From: Woeseiaceae bacterium
GTDB taxonomy: Bacteria > Pseudomonadota > Gammaproteobacteria > Steroidobacterales > Woeseiaceae
Direction of reading: 5' to 3'
Length of the DNA: 58,272 bases
NCBI GenBank assembly: GCA_013001045.1
Contig: JABDNG010000123.1
Coordinates: 1 to 58,272 of the forward strand
Program-made: the position numbers and the translations under genes
In this document: positions 27,249 to 35,512 of the stretch, one piece after another
How positions within the stretch are numbered: the stretch's first letter is position 1
Layout: each line of letters begins with the position of its first letter
The notes under the pieces: generated by a model
Seen by the model: only the letters and a program-made list of their open reading frames with translations
Database searches by the model: none
What the model was told of the DNA's origin: nothing

Positions 27249-29150
27249 ATGTGCGGCATAGCGGGAATTGTCGGTACAGGTTCAAGCATGGAACAGCTTG
27301 AGCGCATGGCTGCAAGCCAGGCCCACAGGGGTCCCGATCACACAGGCTTCCTGCTCGATGATGAAGTGGCGTTCACGCATCAGCGCCTATCTATCGTCGA
27401 TCTGGATGCTCGTAGCCACCAGCCGATGACGAAGGGCTCACTGACAATCGTTTTTAACGGCGAGATCTACAATTTCCGCGAACTTCGGGCACAGTTGGAG
27501 CGAGACGCGACGTTCACCACAACCTCGGACACTGAAGTGGTCCTGGAGGCTTGGCGAAAATGGGGCCCCGCATGCCTGCAAAAACTGCGCGGCATGTATG
27601 CCCTGGCAATCCATGATGCGACGATGAAAGAGACGTTCATTGTACGCGATCCGTTCGGTATCAAGCCGCTCTTCTATTCGCCGATAGCCGGCGGTGGATT
27701 GGCCTTCGCTTCCGAGCTGAAGACCCTCGAGGCGCACAACGCCGATCGGCTGAGCGTGAATCCGGAGGCGGTCCTTGCGTCGTTGTTATACGTCTGGATA
27801 CCGGAGAACCTGTGCATATGGAACGAGGTCCACAAACTTGCCCCGGGCCACTACCTGCACGTCGTACGGGGCGGCACGTTTTCCCTGGTGCGCTACTGGC
27901 AGCCACTCGACCATATCGAGGACCAGCCGAGTTTGGTCGATGAAAGCACAGCCATCGATGCGCTGGAACGCTGCCTGAAGTCGTCAGTGGACGCACACCT
28001 GATTGCCGACGTACCCGTTAATTCGTTTCTTAGCGGTGGGCTGGATTCGAGTTTGATTGTCGCCATGGCACGCGAAGAGCTCGACACACTCGACTGTTAC
28101 ACGATCAAATTCACCGAAGAGGCCAAGAAGCACGAAGCAATGCCCGACGACGCGTTCTATGCCACAAAGGTTGCCAACGCGCTCAAGGTCAAACTGAATG
28201 TCATCGAAGTGCAGCCCGATATCACGGAGCTACTGCCAAAGATCGTCCATCATCTTGACGAACCGGTCGGCGACTCAGCCGCGATAAACACCTTGCTGAT
28301 TTGTGAGGCTGCCCACGCGAACGGCGTCAAGGTCCTGCTCTCAGGTATGGGAGCAGACGAGCTTTTCGGCGGCTACCGTAAGCACCTTGCCAATCAATTC
28401 GCCGCCAGGTATCGAATCCTGCCGTCTGCCCTGCGGCGGTCGCTAATCGCTCCGCTCGTCAGACGACTACCTGTTGCATCCGCCAAGGGGGGCTTCCGCG
28501 TCGCCCGCTGGGCACGTCGGTTCGTCGATTTCGCCGACCTCAATGAGGCCGATGCGTTCTTGCGCAGCTACAGTTATTTTAGCCCGGACGAGCTTGCCGA
28601 GCTTGCAGGCTCCCGGTCGACGGCGGCCATCGGCCGTATCGTCGATCATCACCATTCGCTGTTCACGGCATTGGCAGGCCGCAGCCTGCTCGATCGTATG
28701 TGTTATACCGATACACAGCATTTCATGACCTCCCTGAACCTGAGCTACACGGATCGCGCCAGCATGGCGGCGTCGACGGAGGTTCGCGTGCCTTTCATCG
28801 ACAAGGAAGTCATGCAGGTTGCGTTTCAGATTAGTAGCAAACTGAAGATCAAGGGACGTACCGCAAAGTACGTCCTCAAGAAGGTGGCCGAGCGATGGTT
28901 GCCAAAGGAGATTATCTACCGTCCGAAAGCCTCATTCACGATGCCGCTCCGCGCGTGGATCAAGTCCGACCTGCGAGAAATCATCGACGATTATGTCCTG
29001 TCGCCCCAGGGTCTCGCGGGTCGCGGTCTGCTTGATGGCAAAATATTACGGGAAATTGTTGAGGCAGACCGTGCTGGGAAGGCTGACAATGCGCAGCGAA
29101 TCTGGCAATTCCTTACACTCGAACAATGGCTCCGCAACAAGAATGTCTAG
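27249..29150 (+). CDS. asnB: Asparagine synthase-type amidotransferase 3
   Basis: A 633-residue AsnB family protein: MCGIAG start (Cys2), AHRGPD, NGEIYN and SGGLDSS at residues 262-268, with LSGMGADELFGGY further on (the third copy's variant of SGDGADE). All catalytic features are in place. It opens a plus-strand run with a GT4 and the two-domain oxidoreductase, and lies opposite the heparinase gene across 282 bases. The conserved neighbourhood suggests it amidates a uronic acid product of the oxidoreductase, but this is inference. Confidence 0.9.
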   Translation: MCGIAGIVGTGSSMEQLERMAASQAHRGPDHTGFLLDDEVAFTHQRLSIVDLDARSHQPMTKGSLTIVFNGEIYNFRELRAQLERDATFTTTSDTEVVLEAWRKWGPACLQKLRGMYALAIHDATMKETFIVRDPFGIKPLFYSPIAGGGLAFASELKTLEAHNADRLSVNPEAVLASLLYVWIPENLCIWNEVHKLAPGHYLHVVRGGTFSLVRYWQPLDHIEDQPSLVDESTAIDALERCLKSSVDAHLIADVPVNSFLSGGLDSSLIVAMAREELDTLDCYTIKFTEEAKKHEAMPDDAFYATKVANALKVKLNVIEVQPDITELLPKIVHHLDEPVGDSAAINTLLICEAAHANGVKVLLSGMGADELFGGYRKHLANQFAARYRILPSALRRSLIAPLVRRLPVASAKGGFRVARWARRFVDFADLNEADAFLRSYSYFSPDELAELAGSRSTAAIGRIVDHHHSLFTALAGRSLLDRMCYTDTQHFMTSLNLSYTDRASMAASTEVRVPFIDKEVMQVAFQISSKLKIKGRTAKYVLKKVAERWLPKEIIYRPKASFTMPLRAWIKSDLREIIDDYVLSPQGLAGRGLLDGKILREIVEADRAGKADNAQRIWQFLTLEQWLRNKNV

Positions 29151-29303
29151 AGCTCGAGCATTGACCAGGGGCTGTCAGGGCGGCGCACTTCTTGTGCCCT
29201 TTCACGATCTGCAAACGCACCAAATAGATGCGCCGCTGTATATCGTCAGGAACGCTCAATCGAACTTTGTTCGGGGCTGGCTGATCCAGATCGGCTATCG
29301 AAA

Positions 29304-30392
29304 ATGAGCAAGATTAGACGCCATGCGAAGGCAATTTTCGTAGCGCCGGGGCAAGGCTCACAGGGTGGCATCGCTGCTGTTGTGGAGAATTACGGTAAAA
29401 CCTCATTTTGGACGGAGTTCGGCTGCGTAGCTTTTTCCTCTACCAACGATCGCGACTCCCGATGGGCCAAACTACTAAATGACACTCGCAGGTGGGGCAT
29501 CTTCGTCGGCACGCTGATCGCTTCGGCGAAGCCATCGTTCGTATCACTCCACACAGCACAAGATGCCAGCTTTTACCGGAAGTTTTGCTATCTGTTTGTT
29601 TGCTGGGTTTTGCGTGTGCCCGTGGTTCTTCACGTGCACCCTTCATCATTCGCACAATTTTCCCAAGATGGCGGTTGGCTTAGAAATTTCGCAATAAATA
29701 TGACCGGTCGAATGGCAGACCAGATTATTGTGCTCTCCGACTCAATCCGTGGCTCACTTACCAATGTCTTCCCGCCGGCCAAAATGCGTGTCCTAAACAA
29801 TCCCGTGGATATCAGCGAATTCTCCGCGGCACCCCACCCATGCAAATCCGCACGTCCGCACGTTCTTTTTCTTGGATGGATCGTTCAGGAGAAGGGGGTG
29901 TACGACCTTGTAGACGCAATCCCGAATGTCCTCAGCGCAGTTCCGGATGCTCTTTTCACATTTGCTGGAAACAAGGAAGTGGTGGAACTTAAAGAACTAT
30001 TGGCGCGACGAGGCCTCAAGAGTTCCACCGAGGTGCCTGGCTGGGTTGAGGGACAGAAGAAAATTGATCTTCTCCGAACATCCTGGGTCCTGATACTACC
30101 AAGTTATACAGAAGGCGTTCCGAATGTAATTCTTGAAGCCATGGCAAGCCGACTCCCGATAGTAACGACACCCGTTGGAGGTCTACCGGACATACTGAAG
30201 CACAGTCAGACAGCTCTCTTCGTCGAACCCGGAAACGTCGACGCTATTTCCGATGCTCTGATAAAATTACTAACTGTAAGCGAGCTTCGCGATTCACTTG
30301 CGTCTGCGGCATTTCGGCGAGCATTGGATTATTATAGTCTCGAAGAGGTAGGCCGCGGGCTTACGAACATCTACGATCGATATATCAGGTGA
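29304..30392 (+). CDS. Glycosyltransferase family 4
   Basis: A 362-residue GT-B enzyme. The N-terminal loop SQGGIAAVVENYG binds the acceptor side; VLFLGWIVQEKGVYDLVDA opens the donor domain; LPSYTEGVPNVILEAMASRLP holds the E-x7-E motif. It begins with a short basic segment and no membrane span. It lies in the plus-strand run between the third amidotransferase and the two-domain oxidoreductase, and probably adds one residue to the lipid-linked unit. The 153 bases before it show no other gene. Confidence 0.85.
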   Translation: MSKIRRHAKAIFVAPGQGSQGGIAAVVENYGKTSFWTEFGCVAFSSTNDRDSRWAKLLNDTRRWGIFVGTLIASAKPSFVSLHTAQDASFYRKFCYLFVCWVLRVPVVLHVHPSSFAQFSQDGGWLRNFAINMTGRMADQIIVLSDSIRGSLTNVFPPAKMRVLNNPVDISEFSAAPHPCKSARPHVLFLGWIVQEKGVYDLVDAIPNVLSAVPDALFTFAGNKEVVELKELLARRGLKSSTEVPGWVEGQKKIDLLRTSWVLILPSYTEGVPNVILEAMASRLPIVTTPVGGLPDILKHSQTALFVEPGNVDAISDALIKLLTVSELRDSLASAAFRRALDYYSLEEVGRGLTNIYDRYIR

Positions 30393-30489
30393 CCCTTATC
30401 CTGTATCGAATCTTGGCGACCCGAGAGCTACTCCAACGCAAGTGCCTCAAGCTACAGTTCACGCAAAAATTCTTTTTTCCTACTAGCAC

Positions 30490-30496
30490 AAGGAGG
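30490..30496 (+). promoter_or_regulatory. Strong ribosome binding site
   Basis: AAGGAGG stands 10 bases ahead of ATG 30507 and is complementary to the 16S rRNA tail. It fixes the start of the two-domain oxidoreductase. Confidence 0.7.
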
Positions 30497-30506
30497 CTTT
30501 CCGCCG

Positions 30507-32666
30507 ATGAAACAACTTGCGCAACAGCTCGGTGATGGTTCAATGCAAGTTCTCGACGTGGCTCTGCCGGTGGCAGGGGCTGGCATGCTTGTTGTACAGA
30601 ACCACTATTCATTGATCAGCGCCGGCACCGAAGGCGGTACGGTTACCGCAGCGCGCAAGAGTCTGCTTGGAAAAGCCAAGGAACGTCCTGAGCAAGTTAA
30701 GCAGGTTATCGATTCGGTAAAACAACAGGGTATCGTGCAGACCTACAGGGCGGTGTCCAAGAGGCTGGACGCGTATTCGCCGCTCGGATACAGCTCGGCT
30801 GGCGTCGTTCTGGAGGTCGGCTCCAACGTCCAGGGCTTCTCTGTAGGCGATAGCGTCGCATGCTCCGGCGCAGGTTATGCGTCTCATGCGGAGGTTATCG
30901 CGGTCCCTGAGAACCTCTGCGTCAAGCTGCCTGCAACCGCGGACCTGGCCTGTGCCGCGTACAACACGCTGGGTGCCATAGCGTTACAAGGCGTGCGGCA
31001 GGCAGATCTCAGGCTCGGAGAAACCTGCGTCGTGATTGGGCTCGGGCTGCTCGGGCAACTCACCTGCCTGATTCTCAGGGCCAGCGGGATCAAGGTGATT
31101 GGTCTTGATATAAACGGCGGCGCCGTAAAGACCGCGCGACAATACTGTGCCGACGGCGCATACGAGATCACGGATCCAACCATCGCGGATGCTGTACACC
31201 GGGCAACTGGTGGCATCGACGCCGACGCGGTAATTATTACAGCCGCGACCAAAAGCTCTCAGCCCATAAACCTTGCAGGTCGGCTACTGCGCAAGCGAGG
31301 AACCGTTGTCGTGGTCGGCGATGTACCAACAGGATTTGAGCGGGAACCTGATTATTATAAAAAAGAGCTGTCCCTGAAAATGTCGTGCTCCTACGGCCCG
31401 GGGCGCTATGATCTGGGTTACGAAGAAAAAGGTTTCGACTATCCACCAAGCTATGTACGTTGGACCGAGAATCGTAACATGCAGGCGTTTCAAGACCTGA
31501 TCCACTCCGGAGCGATCAACCTCGACTACATGACCACACACCGCTTCTCGATCGATATGGCGCCCGACGCCTACGACCTCATCCTGAACAGGTCAGAGGC
31601 GTTTCTCGGCATCATCATCGAGTATGACGCTGGAAAAGGTCAGCCTCGAAAGCAAATCACGCTTGAGAGCGCCGATCGGGAGGCACGATCCGACTCCATT
31701 GGAATAGGATTCATCGGCGCAGGTAGCTATGCAATGAGCCATCTGTTGCCGAACCTGCCACGCGACGGCAGTGTCAGCCTTACAGGAGTAATGACCTCTT
31801 CGGGCACAAGTTCAAGATCGGTCGCCGAGAAATTCAAGTTCAACTATGCCGCAGCATCTCACCAAGAGATTATTGATGACGACAGCACCGGGACGGTTTT
31901 CATCGCGACACGACATGACTCCCATGCCGGCTATGTGCAGGAGGTTCTAAGGGCAGGCAAGAATGCTTTTGTCGAAAAACCCCTGTGCCTGACTGCCGAT
32001 GAACTTGAAGATGTTGTCGACGCCTGGGATCGCTACAAGCCCCTCCTGATGGTCGGCTTCAACCGACGGTTTTCGCCATTGGCAAGACAGATAAAGACCA
32101 CACTGGGCGACGGCCCGATGTCCATGCTCTATCGAGTCAACGCCGGCTCAATCCCGAAGGACTCCTGGATCCAGGACGCCGACATCGGTGGCGGCCGTAT
32201 CATCGGTGAGGTCTGCCACTTTATTGACTTCATGACTTTCATGAATGAGTCCATGCCCACCACCGTTTTTGCGCATGCCCTACAGAATCCATCCAACCTG
32301 CAGGATACCGTGAGTATCAGTCTCGAATTCGAAAACGGATCGATTGGCACAATTTGTTATTTCGCAAACGGCCCGAAGTCCCTTCCAAAGGAATATGTGG
32401 AAATCTACAAGGGCGGAATCGCAGCGAGACTCATGGACTTCAAGGAGATGGAAATACTTGGCGGCACGAAGCCAGTTCGCAAAAAACTCTTTAGCCAGGA
32501 CAAGGGGCAAAAAGCCATGCTCGAAGCCTTCCTTGTCGCTGTCAAGAATGGCGATGCAAGTCCGATCCCATTGCGGGAATCTTTGGCATCCACAATTACG
32601 ACGTTCGGTATCCTGGATTCGCTGCAATCGGGTCGGGCAATCAATCTGGCCCTGCCGACCGGTTGA
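30507..32666 (+). CDS. Two-domain oxidoreductase: MDR-type dehydrogenase fused to Gfo/Idh/MocA dehydrogenase
   Basis: The 719-residue protein has two NAD(P)-binding enzymes in one chain. Residues 1-375 form a medium-chain dehydrogenase with a Rossmann motif CVVIGLGLLGQLTCL and a zinc-type fold, but without a clear set of structural-zinc cysteines. From about 395 a Gfo/Idh/MocA domain begins (IGIGFIGAGSYAMSHLL) with the family EKPLCL motif and NRRFSPL. Similar bi-domain oxidoreductases occur in capsule loci beside heparinase-like genes. The substrate is probably a UDP-sugar or a sugar intermediate. The start is set by the strong ribosome site 10 bases upstream. It converges with the lyase gene at 32738. 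Confidence 0.85.
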   Translation: MKQLAQQLGDGSMQVLDVALPVAGAGMLVVQNHYSLISAGTEGGTVTAARKSLLGKAKERPEQVKQVIDSVKQQGIVQTYRAVSKRLDAYSPLGYSSAGVVLEVGSNVQGFSVGDSVACSGAGYASHAEVIAVPENLCVKLPATADLACAAYNTLGAIALQGVRQADLRLGETCVVIGLGLLGQLTCLILRASGIKVIGLDINGGAVKTARQYCADGAYEITDPTIADAVHRATGGIDADAVIITAATKSSQPINLAGRLLRKRGTVVVVGDVPTGFEREPDYYKKELSLKMSCSYGPGRYDLGYEEKGFDYPPSYVRWTENRNMQAFQDLIHSGAINLDYMTTHRFSIDMAPDAYDLILNRSEAFLGIIIEYDAGKGQPRKQITLESADREARSDSIGIGFIGAGSYAMSHLLPNLPRDGSVSLTGVMTSSGTSSRSVAEKFKFNYAAASHQEIIDDDSTGTVFIATRHDSHAGYVQEVLRAGKNAFVEKPLCLTADELEDVVDAWDRYKPLLMVGFNRRFSPLARQIKTTLGDGPMSMLYRVNAGSIPKDSWIQDADIGGGRIIGEVCHFIDFMTFMNESMPTTVFAHALQNPSNLQDTVSISLEFENGSIGTICYFANGPKSLPKEYVEIYKGGIAARLMDFKEMEILGGTKPVRKKLFSQDKGQKAMLEAFLVAVKNGDASPIPLRESLASTITTFGILDSLQSGRAINLALPTG

Positions 32667-32737
32667 GATGACGTTCCCGGGCGGCTGCCAGAACTATGGT
32701 CTTGCATCCGCTTATTAGTGAGCGAAAGAGGTCACTA

Positions 32738-33982
32738 CTACTCGCCCGCAACGAACGAAGGAGGCAATGGCCTCACCGTTTGCGGAATTGAATCCGGAGA
32801 GGAGCCGTCTGGAGACATATCAGAAAACTCCGTATTCTGATCGCCGACCTTTACGTTTGCAAAATAAACAACCTTATTGTGCGCGTCGTTCCAGACTTGC
32901 TCTTTGGCCATATATAGTTGTAGCTTGACGCCGTAGCCACCATTGTTACTTGTAGCCCGAACGTCATACCCTATGCCGTGGTCAAAGTTCATTCCACCAC
33001 GCGACATCTGACCTGGAAAAACGTCTAGAACGAAAATCCACGGACCATTATCTTCACGCTTCCAGATCTTCAGAAACCCTCGACCACCACTAGCGGCGCC
33101 ACGCGAATCAGAATTGAGCTGAACAACCCAATCCGTCCAGCCACCCAAATTGACGCTCTGCAATGCGGCATGTGACGTTGCTACATCAGGAAAATGCACC
33201 AATCCTTCAGGCCAAGAATCCGATCTCGGATAGGGACCGCCGCCCTCATTACCCGTATAGAACATCCCATGTTGCCACGGGTGATCGGTTAACGGTATCA
33301 ACGGAAATTCGTCGATCCAGCGGTTCCACAACTTCCACCCTGCAGTGCCATCAAGAACAATCGCGATAGCATCTGTGTTGCCAGAGCCGCCCGCTTCGTT
33401 CTTTGGCTTTAGTCCGAAGCGCGGTCCACCGTATCCCGAACTACCTGCAATGTAATCGCTCGGCAAATACACGCTGAATGACAACCAACGCGTTGCATGG
33501 TTTGGAATCGCATTATAATAATCTGAGTGCGTGGCCTGCATCGAAAGTGCCGTTCTTCGTCGGTTGCATAGCCCTCTGTCGCAATCGTCAGGCTCTACGC
33601 CACCGCCGGCGCGACTCTTTACGGTAAATTTCGCTGAGTATTCTTGTCCGCGTATCGGACCTTGAGGAAAATAGACGCCGTCCACGGTTCTTTCTGTGCT
33701 TGCGACTAATGACAGAAAATCGCCGTTGCCGACATGAAGCGGATTCTGTGAGCCGTATTGAATTGGCCTACCATATGGCTCCATATGCTGGAATCGAATA
33801 TCCTGGATTGGTGGCGGTCCATCATAGTGGTGCCATTGCGTAAAATCCCCTGTTGCGAAGTCACCAGACCAGATAATTTCGGCCGAACTGACCGCGGGCA
33901 ATGCAGCAAGGAGAGAAGCCAGCATGCCGACCTTTACGCCGGCGCAAAAATCAGAAATCTTCGGGTGTATTGTAGGAAACAT
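32738..33982 (-). CDS. Secreted polysaccharide lyase-like protein (jelly-roll, PF14099 type)
   Basis: From ATG 33982 the protein has 414 residues and a signal peptide with a long n-region (hydrophobic core MLASLLAALPAVSS then A-EIIW). The mature part is a beta-sandwich with RWLSFSVYLPSDYI, characteristic of the Polysacc_lyase family, followed by a conserved aromatic-rich region (WPEGLVHFPDV, GGWTDWVVQLN). Relatives cleave glucuronan, alginate or heparin-like polymers. The frame is open to 34090; ATG 34030 with AGGA upstream is an alternative start. It is transcribed towards the oxidoreductase, with 71 bases between the stops. It may release or remodel the EPS. Confidence 0.75.
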   Translation of the reverse strand: MFPTIHPKISDFCAGVKVGMLASLLAALPAVSSAEIIWSGDFATGDFTQWHHYDGPPPIQDIRFQHMEPYGRPIQYGSQNPLHVGNGDFLSLVASTERTVDGVYFPQGPIRGQEYSAKFTVKSRAGGGVEPDDCDRGLCNRRRTALSMQATHSDYYNAIPNHATRWLSFSVYLPSDYIAGSSGYGGPRFGLKPKNEAGGSGNTDAIAIVLDGTAGWKLWNRWIDEFPLIPLTDHPWQHGMFYTGNEGGGPYPRSDSWPEGLVHFPDVATSHAALQSVNLGGWTDWVVQLNSDSRGAASGGRGFLKIWKREDNGPWIFVLDVFPGQMSRGGMNFDHGIGYDVRATSNNGGYGVKLQLYMAKEQVWNDAHNKVVYFANVKVGDQNTEFSDMSPDGSSPDSIPQTVRPLPPSFVAGE

Positions 33983-35512
33983 GTCAATAAATCCAGTTAT
34001 AGAAGGACAATCGCTGTAGTTTTGGTCCATCGTCAACATTCCTGTACGACAATTTGTTGGGCGGCAAACCCGAGTCTGGACGCGTAACAATCACTATCGA
34101 TCTAACGCCGCTAAGCGGCTTGGCAAGGAAGTTGCAAAGAGTGCGTCGAATCGGCGCAAGAACAATCGCATTGAAAGCGTGTTCTTAGGTCCTGGCAACC
34201 CCGCTGTCATAGGACCTTGTGCCCCTTAGACCGGTAATTTTGCGTCTCCGCCTTTCGACGGATTTGCCTTTTTCAGCCGACTTGATTATGGGCAGAAATT
34301 CGTGAATAACGCAAGTGCACCGCTCATTGATCTTTTCATTTAACTTAAGCAAAGCGCCCAGCATTGATAGTTTCTTAAATTAGGTCTCATTGCGCCCCTT
34401 GGTAACTTTGAATTAACAAGTCTGGAGGAGTTCCCCATAACGATAATCGAAATGGGAATGGCCAACGTATATTGACTGCACATCCCGTACCAGAATACGG
34501 ATTATATTTCAAATTCAAATACTTATGAGCTCCCACGCTCGATCGATGTTGTTTGTTTGGACCAATGTTGTCGGTAATCGCGGACGGCTATTTAAAATCA
34601 CCGCAAGTAAGTTGACATAAACTGTTGATATTGTTGTACGCGACACGAGTCTCTGTTTTGCGACAGCGGCCTGAACGAAATCCGGACGAAGCCTCACGGT
34701 CTTAGGCGGCTCTTATTCCGACTGTACAGGTCCCCCTGTCCTTTGGCGTATCCAGACAGACTGCGGGTCAGGACAATTTCTTCTTCGGCACCATGTGTGC
34801 CCACAGGTGCCGGCCAAGAAAACCCGACAATGAAAGATATTTTGCTGGGAGCGGTGGCGCGCGCATAAACTCTTTGTGGATGTGAACTACATAGAAGTCA
34901 CTAGATGCTGCCCTATCATCGCACTGTGCCTTGAACCAAGTTTTTGTACGGCAATTCTTTCACGTCAAGTCTCACCCGAACGCGGTCGATCGACCCCGCA
35001 GTGAGGTTGGCGCCTGACCATTTTCCGCCGCGACGGATAATTTGCTCAGCGTCACCGCCTTGGCCAAGGCCGATTTCGAGCGTCTGCTTTTAGGCTAAAT
35101 TGATTTTGTCCAAGCACGTAAGAATATGTCTTTCCTTATCGTAGCGGAATCGATCGTATCCATTGAACAACGTCCCGTATTCAATTAGAAAGTTTACCAA
35201 TCCACCTACTTTCGTTTCACCATTAGGATGATGTTGCCAAGAGACCCGCGCATCAGTTCTCATTCATTTTACAAAACTGCAAATTTGGATTCGACTTGGC
35301 CAGTTGCATAGGTCGGGGATGTCGAATTTTCTTTCCAGGCCGCACTCTCGACGGAGTATCGAACGAAGTACACTAGGGCGCAAAGGATTCCGATAATACT
35401 ACCTTCTATCGGTACATTCGGAAATTCTGCCTGTCCCTCTTTGCCTCGTGTATGATCTGGCCTTCTCGACAAATGCTCCTTTATTGCAGTCACTTTACCC
35501 GTAGGCGCTCGT
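33983..35512. other. 1.5-kb region without an intact gene
   Basis: This is one of the largest gaps in the window. The right part (34768-35263) is a methyltransferase pseudogene on the minus strand. In the left part, 33983-34767, no homology was recognised; short frames there look random. A clear promoter for the amidotransferase at 35513 was not found. Confidence 0.6.
34768..35263 (-). pseudogene. Decayed class I SAM-dependent methyltransferase
   Basis: Translation of the minus strand from ATG 35263 gives RTDARVSWQHHPNGETKVGG and, after 57 codons, an in-frame TAA (35092-35090). Directly after it the same frame reads TLEIGLGQGGDAEQIIRRGG and then SGANLTAGSIDRVRVRL, the SAM-binding motif of a known methyltransferase group (typical form LEIGLGQGADSEQLIRRGA). 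The frame then stops again near 34919; a shifted frame gives GFLGRHLWAHMVPKK, which resembles the family C-terminus, before a TGA at 34768. About 100 codons of the middle are missing. The gene is thus truncated by at least one stop, one frameshift and a deletion. It marks a lost modification step. Confidence 0.75.

Noticed and set aside
32706-32729. A small hairpin (TAGTGA/TCACTA) between the oxidoreductase and lyase genes as a terminator
   Set aside because: The stem is only 6 bp with a 10-base loop and no T run follows.
34411-34440. A 14-base match (ATTAACAAGTCTGG) to the start of the GT4 gene at 13265
   Set aside because: The reading frames around it do not match, and one 14-mer match is expected by chance in 58 kb.
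34515-34697. A 60-codon minus-strand frame near the methyltransferase remnant
   Set aside because: No motif, no ribosome site and no match to the missing middle of the methyltransferase.
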